Source: Pseudomonadota bacterium
GTDB taxonomy: Bacteria; Pseudomonadota; Alphaproteobacteria; Sphingomonadales; Sphingomonadaceae
Reading direction: 5' to 3'
DNA length: 64,000 bases
Assembly (NCBI GenBank): GCA_023423655.1
Contig: JAFAFE010000007.1
Coordinates: 62,001 to 126,000, forward strand
Positions 62,587 to 64,000 of the stretch are shown one piece after another (within the stretch, counting starts at the first letter, position 1; each line of letters opens with the position of its first letter). A program made the translations under genes and the position numbers. A model generated the notes under the pieces. That model was not told where the DNA came from, did not search any database, and saw only the letters and a program-made list of their open reading frames with translations.

Positions 62587-63639
62587 GTGACCGAACATAT
62601 TGCCCCGCTTCGCCTTTCCCTTTCCGTTGACGCGCTCCAGTCCAACTGGCGCTGGCTAGCGGCGCAAAGCGGGAGCGCGGCGTGCGGGGCGGCGGTCAAG
62701 GCCAATGCCTATGGCTTGGGCGCACGCGGGGCGGTGCAGCATTTGCAAAACGCCGGATGCCGCGACTTTTTTGTCGCAAGCTGGGCCGAAGCGGCAGATG
62801 TCTTGCCCATGCTTGCAGACGGCGCGAGCCTGTCGGTGCTGCATGGCGTGCGCGGCGACGATATGGCGATGGCGGCTGCGTTACGCGCGCGGCCCGTGCT
62901 CAACAGTATCGAGCAGATTGCGCGCTGGTGGCAAGCGGGGAAAGGGCGTCCCTGCGACGTGATGGTCGATACCGGTATGAACCGGCTTGGCTTGACGATG
63001 GACGAAGCCCTGTCCGGCGCGCTCGACGGCCTTCAGGTCCACACGCTTTTAAGCCATCTGGCAAGCGCCGATGAAGATGTGCCGCAAAATGCCGAGCAGC
63101 TTGCGCGGTTTCAGGCTTTGAAAGCGGGCATCACCGCTGACCGCTACAGCCTTGCCAACAGTGCCGGGATTTGTCTGGGCGCGGATTATGCGTTCGACCT
63201 GACCCGCCCCGGCCTGGCTCTATATGGCGGGATTGCGCGCGATGCCTGTCTTGGTCATATCCGCCAAGTGGTATTTCCCGAGGTGCAAGTTCTCCAGACC
63301 CGCACGGTCAAAGAGGGCGCACCGGTCGGCTATAATGCGACCTACACGCCTCTACAGGACCAGCGCATCGCGATCATTAATCTGGGCTATGCCGATGGCT
63401 ATTTACGCTGCTTTTCCGGCGGCAAGGGCGGCGCGCATTTTGAGGGCCAAGCGTTGAAACTGGTCGGCCGCGTGTCGATGGATTTGGTCGCGCTCGCTAT
63501 CCCCGAAGACTGCGCGGTCACCGAAGGCGATTGGGTCGCAATAGACTATGACCTCCCCGCAACCGCCGCTGCATCCGGCCTGTCACAATATGAGCTGCTC
63601 ACAGGGCTTGGCGCGCGCTACGACCGGATTTGGGGCTGA
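62587..63639 (+). CDS. alr: Alanine racemase
   Basis: PLP enzyme making D-alanine for peptidoglycan. GTG 62587 follows GGGGAG; the 350-residue product has the PLP lysine Lys38 in AAVKANAYGLG, the RPGLALYGG block and the second active-site tyrosine in VGYNATY. With ten bases to the transporter stop, it is likely co-transcribed with it. Confidence 0.95.
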   Translation: MTEHIAPLRLSLSVDALQSNWRWLAAQSGSAACGAAVKANAYGLGARGAVQHLQNAGCRDFFVASWAEAADVLPMLADGASLSVLHGVRGDDMAMAAALRARPVLNSIEQIARWWQAGKGRPCDVMVDTGMNRLGLTMDEALSGALDGLQVHTLLSHLASADEDVPQNAEQLARFQALKAGITADRYSLANSAGICLGADYAFDLTRPGLALYGGIARDACLGHIRQVVFPEVQVLQTRTVKEGAPVGYNATYTPLQDQRIAIINLGYADGYLRCFSGGKGGAHFEGQALKLVGRVSMDLVALAIPEDCAVTEGDWVAIDYDLPATAAASGLSQYELLTGLGARYDRIWG

Positions 63640-63654
63640 ATTTATGAAAATCTT

Positions 63655-63802
63655 GCCCCTCCTCTTCAGAGGAGGGGCAACGGAGACTTAGGAATTTTAC
63701 GCGTTAGCGAAAATTCTTAGTCGTAGTGGGGTGCGGTCTATCGGTTTACGCTAGGCCAGACGGACAGACCCCGCCCCAACCCCTCCCCTGAAGGGGAGGG
63801 GC
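63655..63802. repeat. Long palindromic repeat G, downstream of alr
   Basis: Outer arms GCCCCTCCTCTTCAGAGGAG and CCCCTCCCCTGAAGGGGAGG with central GGAGACTTA, hairpin GAATTTTAC...GAAAATTC, AGTCGTAG and GACAGACC. Related to repeat F at 53377-53559 in the reverse sense. It lies between two converging genes and may also act as a transcription barrier. Confidence 0.78.
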
Positions 63803-63817
63803 TATTTCGCGCAAGAC

Positions 63818-64000
<183 letters not shown>

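Overview
The window reads as a stretch of alphaproteobacterial chromosome, most likely from the order Sphingomonadales (Sphingopyxis/Sphingorhabdus-like). This rests on the protein families, the neighbourhoods (trpE-ppiD-tpiA-secG-pyrG, lolC-lolD, lepB-rnc-era, plsY-dprA-topA), an ALA synthase of the alphaproteobacterial C4 type, and high-GC coding with many GTG starts. I see no rRNA, tRNA, CRISPR array, transposase, integrase or phage gene. It is essentially a housekeeping core interrupted by short palindromic intergenic repeats.

Layout. 1-7000: tail of a trpE operon, the periplasmic foldase ppiD, tpiA, secG and pyrG. 6966-7593: the only long gene-free gap, holding a mosaic repeat and a 6S-like structured RNA on the minus strand with its own promoter and terminator. 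7594-10360: lipoprotein-release ABC transporter (lolC, lolD), a repeat cluster and a glutathione peroxidase. 10360-20340: dnaE with an odd repeated leader, acyl-CoA synthetase, radical SAM protein, CBS protein, lytic transglycosylase and a divergent uracil-DNA-glycosylase-like protein. 20340-28300: etfQO, ispE, N-formylglutamate amidohydrolase, ilvD, a lipoprotein, the NAD(P)HX repair enzyme and an RNA methyltransferase. 28300-35110: DUF1993, MAPEG and a polyamine block (odc, carboxyspermidine decarboxylase and dehydrogenase), then a threonine dehydratase. 35300-43500: ALA synthase, murI, plsY, dprA, a membrane protein, topA and a secreted unknown. 43500-49060: era, rnc, lepB, pgi and glutathione reductase.

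49069-60460 is the most coherent system: a ScfR/PccR-type regulator divergent from a propionyl-CoA assimilation cluster (pccB, a secreted unknown, methylmalonyl-CoA epimerase, methylmalonyl-CoA mutase, O-acetylhomoserine sulfhydrylase, biotin synthase, an LprI-like protein, pccA). The intergenic region between regulator and pccB holds four TTTGCAA boxes, some lying inside the regulator's own predicted promoter. BioB would make the biotin that PccA carries, so cofactor supply and enzyme are genetically linked. The window ends with a CsaA-like protein, an MHS-type transporter with a large extra loop, alanine racemase and the 3' end of a thiolase.

I found no clearly new multi-gene system. The best leads are the PccR operator architecture, two genes predicted to be leaderless, a MAPEG ribosome binding site buried in the preceding gene's terminator, the repeated dnaE leader, an internally duplicated secreted protein in the polyamine block, and a repeat element that has supplied the end of a coding sequence. 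All functional calls are from reading translated sequence; no database search was run.
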